From Palsa-601 sp963801185 (GTDB taxonomy: Bacteria > Actinomycetota > Acidimicrobiia > Acidimicrobiales > Bog-793), in assembly GCA_963801185.1 (NCBI GenBank), contig CAWDDW010000003.1:1054001-1118000 (forward strand): DNA of 64,000 nucleotides, read 5' to 3'. Shown here one piece after another: positions 18,011 to 26,726 of the stretch. The translations under genes were made by a program, and so were the position numbers. Under the pieces are notes generated by a model, which was not told the origin of the DNA, searched no databases, and saw nothing but the letters and a program-made list of their open reading frames with translations. Every line of letters starts with the position of its first letter. The stretch's first letter is position 1.

Positions 18011-18038
18011 AAACTTGATCGGTTTAGTCAGGTATAAT
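18011..18038 (+). promoter_or_regulatory. Candidate Rrf2/IscR-like operator overlapping the cysH promoter
   Basis: A perfect -10 hexamer TATAAT lies at 18033-18038. Overlapping it, 18011-18035 reads AAACTTGATCGG followed by TTTAGTCAGGTAT. Compared with the E. coli IscR type 1 consensus as I recall it, I count about 21 of 25 agreeing positions, including the two half-sites (TTGA and AGTC-x-GG-TAT). The -35 region is weak. A redox or sulfur/iron-sensing Rrf2 protein is the natural candidate; its gene is not in this window. The position upstream of iron-sulfur enzymes fits. Confidence 0.5.
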
Positions 18039-18108
18039 AGTCGGCAGAAGGCGCTCAACCGCAGGGGCTCTCCGGCTGAAGCGCTGCACCGACCCCGAGG
18101 GGGGATAA

Positions 18109-18813
18109 TTGGACAAGAATGAGGGCATCACGGTGATCGACGGACCGCATCCAGATGCTTCCGACCTGGCGGAGCTCTCGACCAAGTTCGAGGCTCTCCC
18201 TCCGCGGGAGGCAGCTGAAGCCTCCATCAAGTGGACGCTCGACGAGTACGGCGACGATGTCATCGTGGCGAGCTCCTTCCAAGACGTCGTGTTGGTCGAG
18301 CTCGTCCAGAAGGCGAGGCCCGGAATCGAGATCGTCTTCCTCGACACCGAGTTCCACTTCCCCGAGACGCTGGCCTTTGTGGACCGCCTCCGCAAGATCT
18401 GGGACCTGAACCTGACCATCACGCATCCCGATGTGGCGATGGACGAGTTCGTCTGCGGCACTCCGCGCTGCTGTGAGGTGCGCAAGGTGGCGCCCCTCGC
18501 GAAGGCGATCGCTGGGCGCAAGGCGTGGATCACCGGCCTGAAGCGTGTGGACACGCCCGAGCGGGCCGATGCGCCGATCGTCGCGTGGGACGCCAACCGG
18601 GAGATGGTGAAGGTGAACCCGCTCGCGACCTGGACCGATGAGGACATCGACGAGTACCTCGCCGAGAAGGGCCTCCCGCTCCACCCGCTCACGTACGTCG
18701 GCTACGTGTCGATCGGCTGTGCGCCGACGACCCAGCCGGTGGCCGAGGGACAGAACCCTCGCGAGGGCCGGTGGCCCGGCATGGACAAGACGGAGTGCGG
18801 GCTCCACATCTGA
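18109..18813 (+). CDS. cysH: Adenylyl-sulfate/phosphoadenylyl-sulfate reductase CysH
   Basis: This 234-aa cytoplasmic enzyme reduces APS or PAPS to sulfite. TTG 18109 follows GAGGGGGG closely. Motifs: VIVASSFQDVVLVEL (P-loop-like), IVFLDTEFHFPET, ITGLKRVDTPER, the Cys pair in TPRCCEVRKVAPL (about 121/122), and the catalytic Cys in the C-terminal KTECGLH (about 230). APS reductases with a 4Fe-4S cluster normally show two further Cys in SIGC-x-x-C; here the segment reads YVSIGCAPTTQPV, so one cluster ligand is Thr. It therefore may hold an altered cluster or prefer different chemistry; a base error is also possible. First gene of the sulfite operon; 196 bp of C-rich sequence without visible features precedes the next gene. 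Confidence 0.88.
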   Translation: MDKNEGITVIDGPHPDASDLAELSTKFEALPPREAAEASIKWTLDEYGDDVIVASSFQDVVLVELVQKARPGIEIVFLDTEFHFPETLAFVDRLRKIWDLNLTITHPDVAMDEFVCGTPRCCEVRKVAPLAKAIAGRKAWITGLKRVDTPERADAPIVAWDANREMVKVNPLATWTDEDIDEYLAEKGLPLHPLTYVGYVSIGCAPTTQPVAEGQNPREGRWPGMDKTECGLHI

Positions 18814-19009
18814 GCCCGCTGACGTCCACACCGCACCCACCGCCCCGACTCCGCCGCACCCGACCCCCCGCCCCGCACAAGCGCTCCACCACCCGCTCCA
18901 CCGCCCGCCGCTCCTGCTCGCCAACGACGCTCGTAGCCGGAGCTCCCGGGCTCGAAGACTCAGTCAGCACACTGATCGCACTGCCGACAGCAGTGAGGAG
19001 ACCGACCGG

Positions 19010-20726
19010 ATGGAATTCCGCCAGCCGTTTCGCAAAGGCACTCAGCTCAACCAAATCGAGCAGTGGAAGCTCGATCGGCACCCCTTCGAGGTGGCCGACG
19101 CCGTGCGCACGCGGTATGCGATCGATGGTCCAGCAGCCATCGCCGAGGTCCCCGGCGAGGTCGAGCGCCTCAAGTGGGTCGGCATCTACCCCCAGCGCCA
19201 GGGCGGCGACGCATTCATGCTGAGGGTGAAGGTGCCGGCCGGCCGGCTCACCGCCCACCAGGTGCTCACCCTCGGAGAGATCATCGAGGAGTTCGCTGAC
19301 GGGCCCGATGACCACCCGATCTGGGGCAACAGATACGGCGACATCACCACGCGCCAGGACGTCCAGCTCCACTGGGTGCACATGGCGGACGTGCCGGTCA
19401 TCTGGGACCGCCTGGAGGCAGCCGGAATGACCAGTGTCCAGGCATGCGGCGACTCTGCAAGAAACGTGCTCTCATGCCCCGTCTCGGGCGTCGACTCGGA
19501 CGAGGTCTTCGATGCATCGGGAATCGCCCGCGAGGTCTCCGACTTCTTCACTGGCAACAGGGAGTACGCCAACCTCCCGAGGAAGTTCAAGCTCTCCATC
19601 ACGGGCTGCCGGGACGACTGTGCCCAGGCCGAGATCAATGACGTCGGCATGTGGCCCGCACGGCTCGCCGACGGCACGGTCGGGCTCAACCTCTTGGTCG
19701 GAGGCGGGCTGTCCGACGGGCCGAGGATGGCAAGCGACCTCGACGTCTTCGTCCTTCCCGAACAGGCCGTGGAGATCTGCCGTGCGATCGCCCAGGTCTT
19801 CGGTGAGCTCGGAAATCGCGAGAACCGTGGTACCGCCCGCATGCGCTACCTGGTCCAAGAGCTCGGCGCCGAGGTCTTCCGCGACGAGCTCGCCGAGCGC
19901 ACCTCCTTCAAGCTGCGTCCCGCGGGCGAGGAGCTGCACGCGCCGCTACCGCGGTGACCACATCGGTGTCCATGCCGAACACCGCCCTCGTCACTCTTAC
20001 GTCGGGTGCTCGGTGACGGTTGGCCGCTTGCCGGGCACGGACTACATCGAGCTCGCCCGACTGGCTGCTGCTTATGGGGACGGGGAGGTGCGCCTTGCGA
20101 CCGACCAGAACTTCGTCATCACCGGCGTGCCCGACGAACGGATCGACGATCTGCTCGCCGAGGACCTCTTGCAGCGACGTTCGCCGTTCCCCGCTCCGTT
20201 CGAGCGCGGCGTGGTCGCTTGCACGGGGAGCGAGTTCTGCCGGTTCGCCATCGTCGAGACGAAGGTGCGTGCCGTCGAGTGGGCGCGGGAGATGGACCGG
20301 CGTTACGCAGAACGGTTCGGTGGCGGGGCGGGCGTGACCGACCGCCCGCTCGACTCGGTGGTCCGCATGCACTTCTCCGGCTGCCCGGCCTCTTGCGCGC
20401 AGCCACAGATAGCAGACATCGGCTTTCGTGGCGAGACGGCTCACGTCGGCGAGGAGATCGTCGAGGCGGTCGACATCGGCGTCGGCGGGAGTCTCGGTAC
20501 CGACGCCGGCTTCGGCGACTGGGTGGAGGGAGCCATGCCGGTGGACGACGTCCCCGATGCGCTCGGCAGGGTCGTCGAGCGGTACCTCAGTGAGAGGGGC
20601 GCGGGCGAACGTTTCTATGAGTGGGCGAGGCGGACGCCGACCGAGCAGGTCCACGTGACGCTCAGCCCGGGACACCATCACGCGGTCACCACCGCCGGTG
20701 CGATGCGGAAGGAGCACGATCGATGA
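19010..20726 (+). CDS. Siroheme/4Fe-4S sulfite (nitrite) reductase, single-base frameshift near 19943
   Basis: ATG 19010 has GTGAGGAG upstream. The first frame gives EFRQPFRKGTQLNQIEQWKL through AEINDVGMW and on to LHAPLPR (stop 19957). The second frame continues without gap from RYRGDHIGVHAEHRPRHSYVG to the real stop at 20726, giving about 571 aa, the normal size of assimilatory ferredoxin-type reductases. One extra base near 19940-19945 explains the break. Siroheme-4Fe4S ligands are visible in VACTGSEFCRFA (C-x5-C, about 404/410) and SGCPASCAQPQ (C-x3-C, about 458/462). CysH next door points to sulfite, not nitrite. The stop overlaps the next start (ATGA at 20723), so translation with the FrhB-like protein is coupled. 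Confidence 0.87.
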
Positions 20727-22054
20727 CACTTTCCCCGCCGCGCCAGCGCGCCGAGATGAGCGGTATCTCCGAGGCACCCGGGAAGGTGTGGTTCTGGGAG
20801 CTCGCGGCCGCTGTGATCGATGCGGACCGCTGCGTGCAGTGCGGTGCTTGTGTGGCCGCGTGCCCGACAGACTCGATCGGAATCGGGAGCGACAACCTGC
20901 CGAAGCTCGTCAAGATGTGCACGGGCTGCTCGCTCTGCTGGGACTTCTGCCCACGGGGCGGGTTGCGCTATGAGTCGACCTGGCTCGGGTCGCCGGCGCC
21001 GCCGGACGAGACATCGGCGACAGCAACCCTTGCGCCCGTACCAGTCTCGCTTTCCAGGTCGAGGCCACTCGCGGCTCGGACAGCCCACGATGCCGCTGAT
21101 TCGCAGGTCGACGACTGGAGGATCACCGGTGCCGACCCCGCACCCGGGCTCGGATTAGTGCACGAGATGCTTGCCGCACGGGTCGAGAGCACAAGTAAGC
21201 TGCAAAGCAGCTGCGCTCAGGACGGGGGCGTTGTGACCGCGATCCTCCTAGCTTCCCTCGCAGCCGGGGAGATCGACGGCGCCGTCGTGGCGAGGGAGGA
21301 TCCCGACCATCCGTGGAAGGGCGTTCCTCACCTCGCCACGACTGCCGGCGAGATACGGGATGCCGCCGGCAGCTTCTACAACCAGACGATGGCGCTCGGT
21401 GCCATCGATCTGGCAGCTGCGGGCCTCGCGCCCGACGCCCGCATCGCCCTCGTCGGGACGCCCTGTGAGATCGAGGGCATCCGAGCGCTCCAGTCGCGCC
21501 GGTGGCGGCGCGGCTCGAGGGCCGTCGACAACGTCGTGTTCACGATCGCGCTCTTGTGCACGAAGAGCTTCGACTACTCCAAGCTGATGCTGCGCGAGCT
21601 GCGTGACCAGCGCAACGTCGACTTGGCCCAGGTCGGCAAGGTGGACGTCATCCACGGCCGGATGATCGTCGAGGACCACGCCGGCGAGCGGATCGTCGAC
21701 GAGCCGGTGAAGGACTTCCACCGCGCAGCGCTGAAGGGCTGCGACGAATGCGCCGACTTCCTCGGCCGTGCAGCCGACCTCTCTGTGGGCAGCGTCGGCT
21801 CGGCGGTCGGTTATTCCAGTGTTCTCGTCCGCACCCTCGCGGGCCGGCAGGCGCTGGACCTCGTCCGGCCCGAGCTCGAAGTTGCCGACATCGACTCCCC
21901 GGAGGCTCTCGAGCGACTCGATCGCCTCGACAAGAAGATCGCCCGTTCGACGCTTCACCGGCCGTTCGAGCCGGAAGGCCCTCTCTTCGTCGACTTCGCC
22001 GAGCACCTCACGTTCTACGGCGGCACGGACCGGGCGCCCGTCTGGCAGGACTGA
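20723..22054 (+). CDS. FrhB/FpoF-like 2x[4Fe-4S] flavoprotein (coenzyme F420 dehydrogenase beta-subunit family), partner of the sulfite reductase
   Basis: This 443-aa protein has an N-terminal bacterial ferredoxin domain with two cluster motifs, DRCVQCGACVAACPTDSIGI (from about residue 37) and MCTGCSLCWDFCPRGG (from about 66). After a linker follows the FrhB domain: KLQSSCAQDGGVVTAILL, ALVGTPCEIEGIRAL, and KGCDECADFLGRAADLSVGSVG, all typical of F420H2 dehydrogenase/hydrogenase beta subunits. In this family FAD and F420 are bound by the FrhB part and electrons pass to the ferredoxin clusters. ATGA overlap with the sulfite reductase suggests it feeds electrons to that enzyme. The same domain order fused to a sulfite reductase is known as methanogen Fsr. 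Use of F420 here is inferred, not shown. Confidence 0.85.
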   Translation: MTLSPPRQRAEMSGISEAPGKVWFWELAAAVIDADRCVQCGACVAACPTDSIGIGSDNLPKLVKMCTGCSLCWDFCPRGGLRYESTWLGSPAPPDETSATATLAPVPVSLSRSRPLAARTAHDAADSQVDDWRITGADPAPGLGLVHEMLAARVESTSKLQSSCAQDGGVVTAILLASLAAGEIDGAVVAREDPDHPWKGVPHLATTAGEIRDAAGSFYNQTMALGAIDLAAAGLAPDARIALVGTPCEIEGIRALQSRRWRRGSRAVDNVVFTIALLCTKSFDYSKLMLRELRDQRNVDLAQVGKVDVIHGRMIVEDHAGERIVDEPVKDFHRAALKGCDECADFLGRAADLSVGSVGSAVGYSSVLVRTLAGRQALDLVRPELEVADIDSPEALERLDRLDKKIARSTLHRPFEPEGPLFVDFAEHLTFYGGTDRAPVWQD

Positions 22055-22422
22055 TGCTCCGCTCTACGGCGACGGCCGACATCGAAGGGCTCACACCGCT
22101 CGACGAACCGGTCAAGCTGCTCGCGTCGCTGCGCAAGCGGGCGGGCTCCAACCCCGCCGACATCCGTGAAAACGCCCCCCGCGAGCTCGCGGCGCACGCC
22201 TGGCAGCAATGGCGCGAGCCTCTCTCCTCGCTCGGGCTCGGCGAGGAGCACGTGCAGCACGCCTTCGCGACGGCGAAGCGGGAGATCTGGCTCTGGGTCC
22301 GTGGGAACCGCGTCTGGGACCAGCTGCGAGCGCATCTCGCCGGTCGCGTGCTCAGGCGCTCGGCCGGAAGCACGAGCACGAGTCCCCACTCCAGCCCCCA
22401 TACGAACCCGCAGCCCGGCTAG
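22054..22422 (+). CDS. Hypothetical 122-aa protein at the end of the sulfite operon
   Basis: The start ATG 22054 shares its A with the FrhB-like TGA stop, so it is translationally coupled. The protein begins LRSTATADIEGLTPLDEPVKLL and is mostly helical (REIWLWVRGNRVWDQLRAHLAG), with a low-complexity Ser/Pro tail. No cysteines and no membrane segment are seen. I do not recognise the family. Because it sits in a tightly packed cysH-sir-frhB unit it may be an accessory or assembly factor for the reductase complex. Its stop overlaps the convergent hutI stop at a CTAG. Confidence 0.65.
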   Translation: MLRSTATADIEGLTPLDEPVKLLASLRKRAGSNPADIRENAPRELAAHAWQQWREPLSSLGLGEEHVQHAFATAKREIWLWVRGNRVWDQLRAHLAGRVLRRSAGSTSTSPHSSPHTNPQPG

Positions 22423-23654
22423 GCCTCGACCCGGCGACCCTCGAGCCACACGGCCGACGGGGCCAGGCCGTAAGACCATGCGAACGCGCCCTCGTGGTCG
22501 GCCTCCCACGCGACGAGGTCAGCCCTCAGCCCTTTTGCGACCTGGCCCCGATCGGCCAGCCGCAGGGACCGCGCGCCGCCCGCTGTGGCGGCCGTCAGCG
22601 CCTCGGCGACCGACAGTCCGAGCTCGGCGATCGCGAGCGCCACGACGAAGCTCATCGATGTCGTGCCGCAGGTCCCCGGATTGTGGTCGCTCCCGAGCGC
22701 AATCGTCACCCCGGCTTCGAGCAACCGGCGGGCCGGGGGAGTACGGCCCATTGCGAGAGCCGTCACGGGGGCGAGCGTCGCCACCACTCCGCTCGTGGCG
22801 AGCGCAGCGATCCCGGCCTCGTCGATCCGCAGCAGATGGTCGGCAGAGGCACACCCGAGCTCGGCGGCCAGCTCGGCGCCGCCCGTGCACGCCAGCTCGT
22901 CTGCGTGGATCCTCGGGATGAGCCCGGCGGCCTTGGCCGACTCGAGCATCAGCCGCGCCTCGGCGATCGTGAAGTAACCCTCGTCGCAGAAGACGTCGGC
23001 GTGGCGTGCGCCCGCCGCTCTTGCTGCGGCGCACCAGCTGGCGACCGCGTGCGAGTACCCGTCGGCGTCGCCCGCCCACTCGGGGCCGACCGCATGTCCC
23101 CCGAGAAACGTCACCTCCACCGCCGGCCCCCCCTCCCCGCTCTCGCCCGCCGGCCGGCTGAGAAGCCTTACGAGCTTGATCTCGCCGGACTCGTCGAGGA
23201 CGTAGCCCGTCTTGGCCTCGACAGTCGTCGTCCCTCCGCCGAGCCATGCCTCGAGGCGGCGAGCGAGGCCCTGTGCGAGAACGTCAACCGAGGCCGCCCG
23301 GGTGGCCGCGACCGTCGAGGCGATGCCGCCTCCTGTTGCCGCGATCTCGGAGTAGGAGGCGCCCGCCGAGCGGAGCGCGATCTCGGCGAAGCGGTTCCCC
23401 GCGTAAACCGGATGCGTGTGCGCGTCGACGAGCCCCGGCGTGAGAAGCGCGCCGCCGACGTCGACCTCCTCGTCCGGCGCGAGCTTCGGGTCCATCCCTG
23501 CCTCGGCGCCGATCCAGGCGATCTTCCCGTCCTCCATCGTCAGCGCGGCATCCTCCAGCACGTCACCGGCCGAGGTGAAAAGCCGCCCTATGCCCCTGAC
23601 AAGTGTCGTCCGGCCCACGCCGGCGAACTCTACGCGGTCGTCCGGGCGTTCCAT
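22419..23654 (-). CDS. hutI: Imidazolonepropionase HutI
   Basis: The start is ATG 23654 (ERPDDRVEFAGVGRTTLVRG), overlapping the preceding membrane gene by 25 bp; the frame is open much further upstream but only as a shadow. The 411-aa amidohydrolase has LLTPGLVDAHTHPVYAGNR with the metal His pair, SYSEIAATGGGIASTV, FLGGHAVGPEWAG, RIHADELACTGGAELA and IALGSDHNPGTC with the metal Asp. It hydrolyses imidazolone-5-propionate to formimino-glutamate, the third step of histidine degradation. It is the last gene of the hut unit that starts near 30 kb. Confidence 0.94.
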   Translation of the reverse strand: MERPDDRVEFAGVGRTTLVRGIGRLFTSAGDVLEDAALTMEDGKIAWIGAEAGMDPKLAPDEEVDVGGALLTPGLVDAHTHPVYAGNRFAEIALRSAGASYSEIAATGGGIASTVAATRAASVDVLAQGLARRLEAWLGGGTTTVEAKTGYVLDESGEIKLVRLLSRPAGESGEGGPAVEVTFLGGHAVGPEWAGDADGYSHAVASWCAAARAAGARHADVFCDEGYFTIAEARLMLESAKAAGLIPRIHADELACTGGAELAAELGCASADHLLRIDEAGIAALATSGVVATLAPVTALAMGRTPPARRLLEAGVTIALGSDHNPGTCGTTSMSFVVALAIAELGLSVAEALTAATAGGARSLRLADRGQVAKGLRADLVAWEADHEGAFAWSYGLAPSAVWLEGRRVEA

Positions 23655-25402
23655 ATCTCCCCGTCGGGGTACCGCCGGCCCGGCCCGAACAGCTGGTCGT
23701 ACACGCGCGCGAGCCGCGTCGAACCTGGATAGCCGTCGACGATGATCGCCTCTGTGACCCCGTAGTGCCTGAACGCGCCGCCGATCTGGCGGTGCTGGTA
23801 CGGCGTGAGGACGATGGTCGGAGAGGTGGCGGCCGCGTTGTACATGAGGAAGATGAGCACCGACGGGGCCACCGTCACGACGCCGGTCTGCTGGCCTGGG
23901 ATGGGATGCCACGCGTAACCCTCGTAGTTGCGGTAGGTGAAACCTGCGAGAGCTTGCCATGCAAGGGGAGGGCCCGTGAAGACGTCGCCGGCGGGGTACA
24001 CGAGGGCCTCGGGGGTGACGCCGCCCCGGCCGGCCGGGGCGTGGATGAGGACTTGCGGAGTGGTGACGGTCTCGAACTCGGACCAAGGCACGCCGGCGGC
24101 TAAGAGCATCGGGAAGACCATGAGCACGCCTGCGGCGGTGGCGGTCAGGCCCTCGACGAGGTGGCGCGTCCTGCCCTCCGCAGTGGCGAGTGCCGACACG
24201 ACGGCCTCGAGGGTGATCGAGGCGAGGATCGCGAGAAGGAGGTCGGTGAGGATCGAGATGCGGATCCAGAGGACGTTTCTCAAGATCGGGAAGGCGCTCA
24301 CGAGGTACCACGCCGGCCCGTGCCAACCGAAGGGCGTGCTCGTGCCCGTCGGCCGCGTCGCCGCCCCCCAGGACAGCACGATGCACCACAGGGCCGCCCC
24401 CCAGGCGAGGAGGATGATTCGGTGACGCCATGCCAGGGCGAGCGCGCCGAGGGCCAGCAGCACGATCACGGGGCCGGCGAAGGCGAGATCGAAACGGTGA
24501 AGCAACGGCGTGCCCGGCGGTGCCTGGGCGAAGCCGTGGCCCATGATCCCCGACGGCCACACGGTCGACGTCAGAGTCGCGCCCGGATTGACCTTGGCGT
24601 TGACGTAGGTGACGTGTTCCGGGCCGCCGAGGTAGAACGCGAGCGGGTAGGCGAGGAGCAGCCCTGCGGTGACAAGAGCGGCTGCCGCGGCCGTTGCCGC
24701 GAAGCGTGCGTGCGACGCGACCTGCCTCCAGTTGACGGCGGTCGCGACGGCGACGACAGGCACGGCTACGAGTACGCAGTCGAGGAGGATCTCGGGACTC
24801 GAGAAGAACTGGGCCACCGTGAGGAGACCGAGCACGAGGCCGAGGCGCACAGGGCTTCCCGTTTGGCGAAAGCAGATCCGGTCGACGAGATAGAGCGCCA
24901 ACGGCGGGAAGAACATCCAGGTCAGGTTGAAGTGACCGATCCGGTCGGCCTCCATCACAGCAGGCGAGAACCCATAGACGAGCCCGCCGACGAACGAGAC
25001 CGACCGGCGCAGCTCGTAGCAGCGGAGCACGAAGTAGAGCGAGAGGGCCGAGACGACCGGGGCGGCGATGCAGGCGATGTTGAAGGAGGTCAGTGGTGAC
25101 GAGAGCTCCGTGACCGGAGAGAGGATCAACGCCTGGAGGAAGAAGTTCGTGTTCGTCAGCAGGTTGAACCCATGCGGGGCGAGCATGTACGTGCTGGCGA
25201 AGGGGTTGGTGAGGTGGCCGATGGCGAACGGGAGCCAGCCGATGAACCAGACCCCTTGGCCGACATCGCCGAGATTGAGCCTGTACATGTGAGTCGTGAT
25301 CCCGGCTTCGACGAGGCGCCACCAGCAGAAGAGCGACACGAGGGTGTAGAGACCGACGACGGTCACGCCGGCGGTCAGGGTCTCGCGGCGCCTGTGCAGC
25401 AT
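23630..25402 (-). CDS. Polytopic membrane protein, glycosyltransferase-like (GT-C type), inside the hut operon
   Basis: ATG 25402 (LHRRRETLTAGVTVVGLYTLV) is one base past the hutF stop, giving 590 aa with roughly ten or more membrane segments and a C-terminal extracytoplasmic domain of about 150 residues. The loop after the first helix, GQGVWFIGWLPFAIGHLTNP, and the following APHGFNLLTNTNFFLQAL are shared with the membrane protein at 44915-46648, so the two are paralogues. The layout (large periplasmic first loop, many helices) suggests a lipid-linked sugar transferase, but the catalytic acidic residue cannot be fixed by eye. Why it sits between hutF and hutI is unclear; it may be there only by co-transcription. 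Confidence 0.7.
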   Translation of the reverse strand: MLHRRRETLTAGVTVVGLYTLVSLFCWWRLVEAGITTHMYRLNLGDVGQGVWFIGWLPFAIGHLTNPFASTYMLAPHGFNLLTNTNFFLQALILSPVTELSSPLTSFNIACIAAPVVSALSLYFVLRCYELRRSVSFVGGLVYGFSPAVMEADRIGHFNLTWMFFPPLALYLVDRICFRQTGSPVRLGLVLGLLTVAQFFSSPEILLDCVLVAVPVVAVATAVNWRQVASHARFAATAAAAALVTAGLLLAYPLAFYLGGPEHVTYVNAKVNPGATLTSTVWPSGIMGHGFAQAPPGTPLLHRFDLAFAGPVIVLLALGALALAWRHRIILLAWGAALWCIVLSWGAATRPTGTSTPFGWHGPAWYLVSAFPILRNVLWIRISILTDLLLAILASITLEAVVSALATAEGRTRHLVEGLTATAAGVLMVFPMLLAAGVPWSEFETVTTPQVLIHAPAGRGGVTPEALVYPAGDVFTGPPLAWQALAGFTYRNYEGYAWHPIPGQQTGVVTVAPSVLIFLMYNAAATSPTIVLTPYQHRQIGGAFRHYGVTEAIIVDGYPGSTRLARVYDQLFGPGRRYPDGEIWNARTTA

Positions 25403-25403
25403 C

Positions 25404-26726
25404 TCAGGCCCGATCGAGCAGACCGCTGATTGCACGGGAGAGCCGCTCGGCCACCGCGCGGCGAGGACCGAGCGTAGCGTGCTCGCCGCTCTCGACGACA
25501 CGGCGCCCCGCCACCGTGACCGTGTCGACATCGCTCGGCGATGCCCCGAACAGCACCCGAGCGAGGAGAGCCTCGCCGGCTGTGCCACTGCCGCCACTTA
25601 CGCCAGCCAGAGCGGGCGAATCGTCGATGCGCACGGTCACCCAGTCGTCGAGGTGCTCACCGGCCCACCCGAGCGAGCGAGCGCCGCCGGCGCTCGCGGC
25701 TGCGAGCAACGCACCAATGCTCATGATCCCCCGGCGTTCCTCGACGAGGCGCTGGTGCCACTCGAGCGACCGGGTCTCCTCGAAGGGGTCGATCACTGCA
25801 TGCGAGTCGCTGCCGAGCGAGAGGACGGCGCCCGAGTCCGCCAAGTCGGAAAAAGGCCCGACGCCGTCGCCAAGGTCGCGCTCGGTCGTCGGGCAAGCGC
25901 AGATCCCGCACCGTGCGAGCCCATATCGGGTCACGTCTCCGGCTGTCAGGTGCGTGGCGTGGACGGCGGTCGTCCGCTCGGAGAGAACGCCCACCGACGC
26001 CAATAGATCCGTCGGTGTCATCTGCATCGTCGCCAGGCAGGCCTCGTTCTCCTTGCGCTGCTCGGAGACGTGGACGTGAAGAGGCGCGCCCTCGTCGGCG
26101 GCCCAGGCGCTGACCGAGCCCATCGCCGAGCGGGGCACGGCCCGGACGCTGTGGATGGCGGCCCCAATCCGTGCCGTCGCCGGGACTGGCACGTCAGCCG
26201 CCGACTCCCGCACGAAACGCCCCGACTCCGCCGCAGCCGTCAACCTCCGGCTCCAAGCGTCCCCGTCACCATCGGAGTAACGCAGTTGTGCACCCTCGAC
26301 CGGCTCCCCCTCCACTCCCGCCTGCAAGTAGCAGGCGTCGAGCAACGTCAAACGGATCCCGGCCGCGGCGGCTGCGTCGACCACCGACCACGTCATCTCG
26401 TTCGCATCGGCGTACGGCCGTCCGCCCGGACCGTGATGGAGGTAGTTGAACTCCCCGACCGTGGTCCATCCCGCGAGCAGCATCTCGGCGTAGACGCACG
26501 TCGCGAGCTCTCGGTAGGAGTCAGGGTCGAGGCGCTCCGCGATCTCGTACATCAGCTGGCGCCAGGCCCAGAAATCCCCCGATCGGGTCTCGCTGACGCC
26601 CCGCAGCACCCGGTGGAAGGCGTGGGAGTGCGCGTTCACAAAGCCCGGCAGCCGGACCGTCCCGGCGCCAAGGTCCACAGAAGCGACCGGCGAGCCGGAG
26701 CCCGCCGCCGGCTCGGCGAAGCTCAC
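25404..26726 (-). CDS. hutF: Formimidoylglutamate deiminase HutF
   Basis: This 440-aa amidohydrolase opens with RLPGFVNAHSHAFHRVLRG, the hallmark of HutF, and keeps SGDFWAWRQLMYEIAERL, GEFNYLHHGPGGRPYAD, VHVSEQRKENEACLA, HATHLTAG, CACPTTERDLGDGV and LSLGSDSHAVIDPFEE. It turns N-formimino-glutamate into N-formyl-glutamate, so this organism likely uses the HutF/HutG route; hutG is not in the window. The N-terminus before the HSH motif is only about 35 residues, shorter than the roughly 45-55 of known HutF proteins, because the start overlaps the hutU stop (ATGA, 26723-26726). Confidence 0.9.
   Translation of the reverse strand: MSFAEPAAGSGSPVASVDLGAGTVRLPGFVNAHSHAFHRVLRGVSETRSGDFWAWRQLMYEIAERLDPDSYRELATCVYAEMLLAGWTTVGEFNYLHHGPGGRPYADANEMTWSVVDAAAAAGIRLTLLDACYLQAGVEGEPVEGAQLRYSDGDGDAWSRRLTAAAESGRFVRESAADVPVPATARIGAAIHSVRAVPRSAMGSVSAWAADEGAPLHVHVSEQRKENEACLATMQMTPTDLLASVGVLSERTTAVHATHLTAGDVTRYGLARCGICACPTTERDLGDGVGPFSDLADSGAVLSLGSDSHAVIDPFEETRSLEWHQRLVEERRGIMSIGALLAAASAGGARSLGWAGEHLDDWVTVRIDDSPALAGVSGGSGTAGEALLARVLFGASPSDVDTVTVAGRRVVESGEHATLGPRRAVAERLSRAISGLLDRA

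Noticed and set aside
19930..19960. Programmed ribosomal frameshifting in the sulfite reductase
   Set aside because: No slippery heptamer or downstream structure is evident, and similar one-base breaks occur in many unrelated genes here, so an error is simpler.
22419..25322. A 967-codon minus-strand frame covering hutI and the membrane gene
   Set aside because: Only its C-terminal 411 residues are HutI. The upstream part is Arg-rich shadow of the membrane protein, which has its own good frame.
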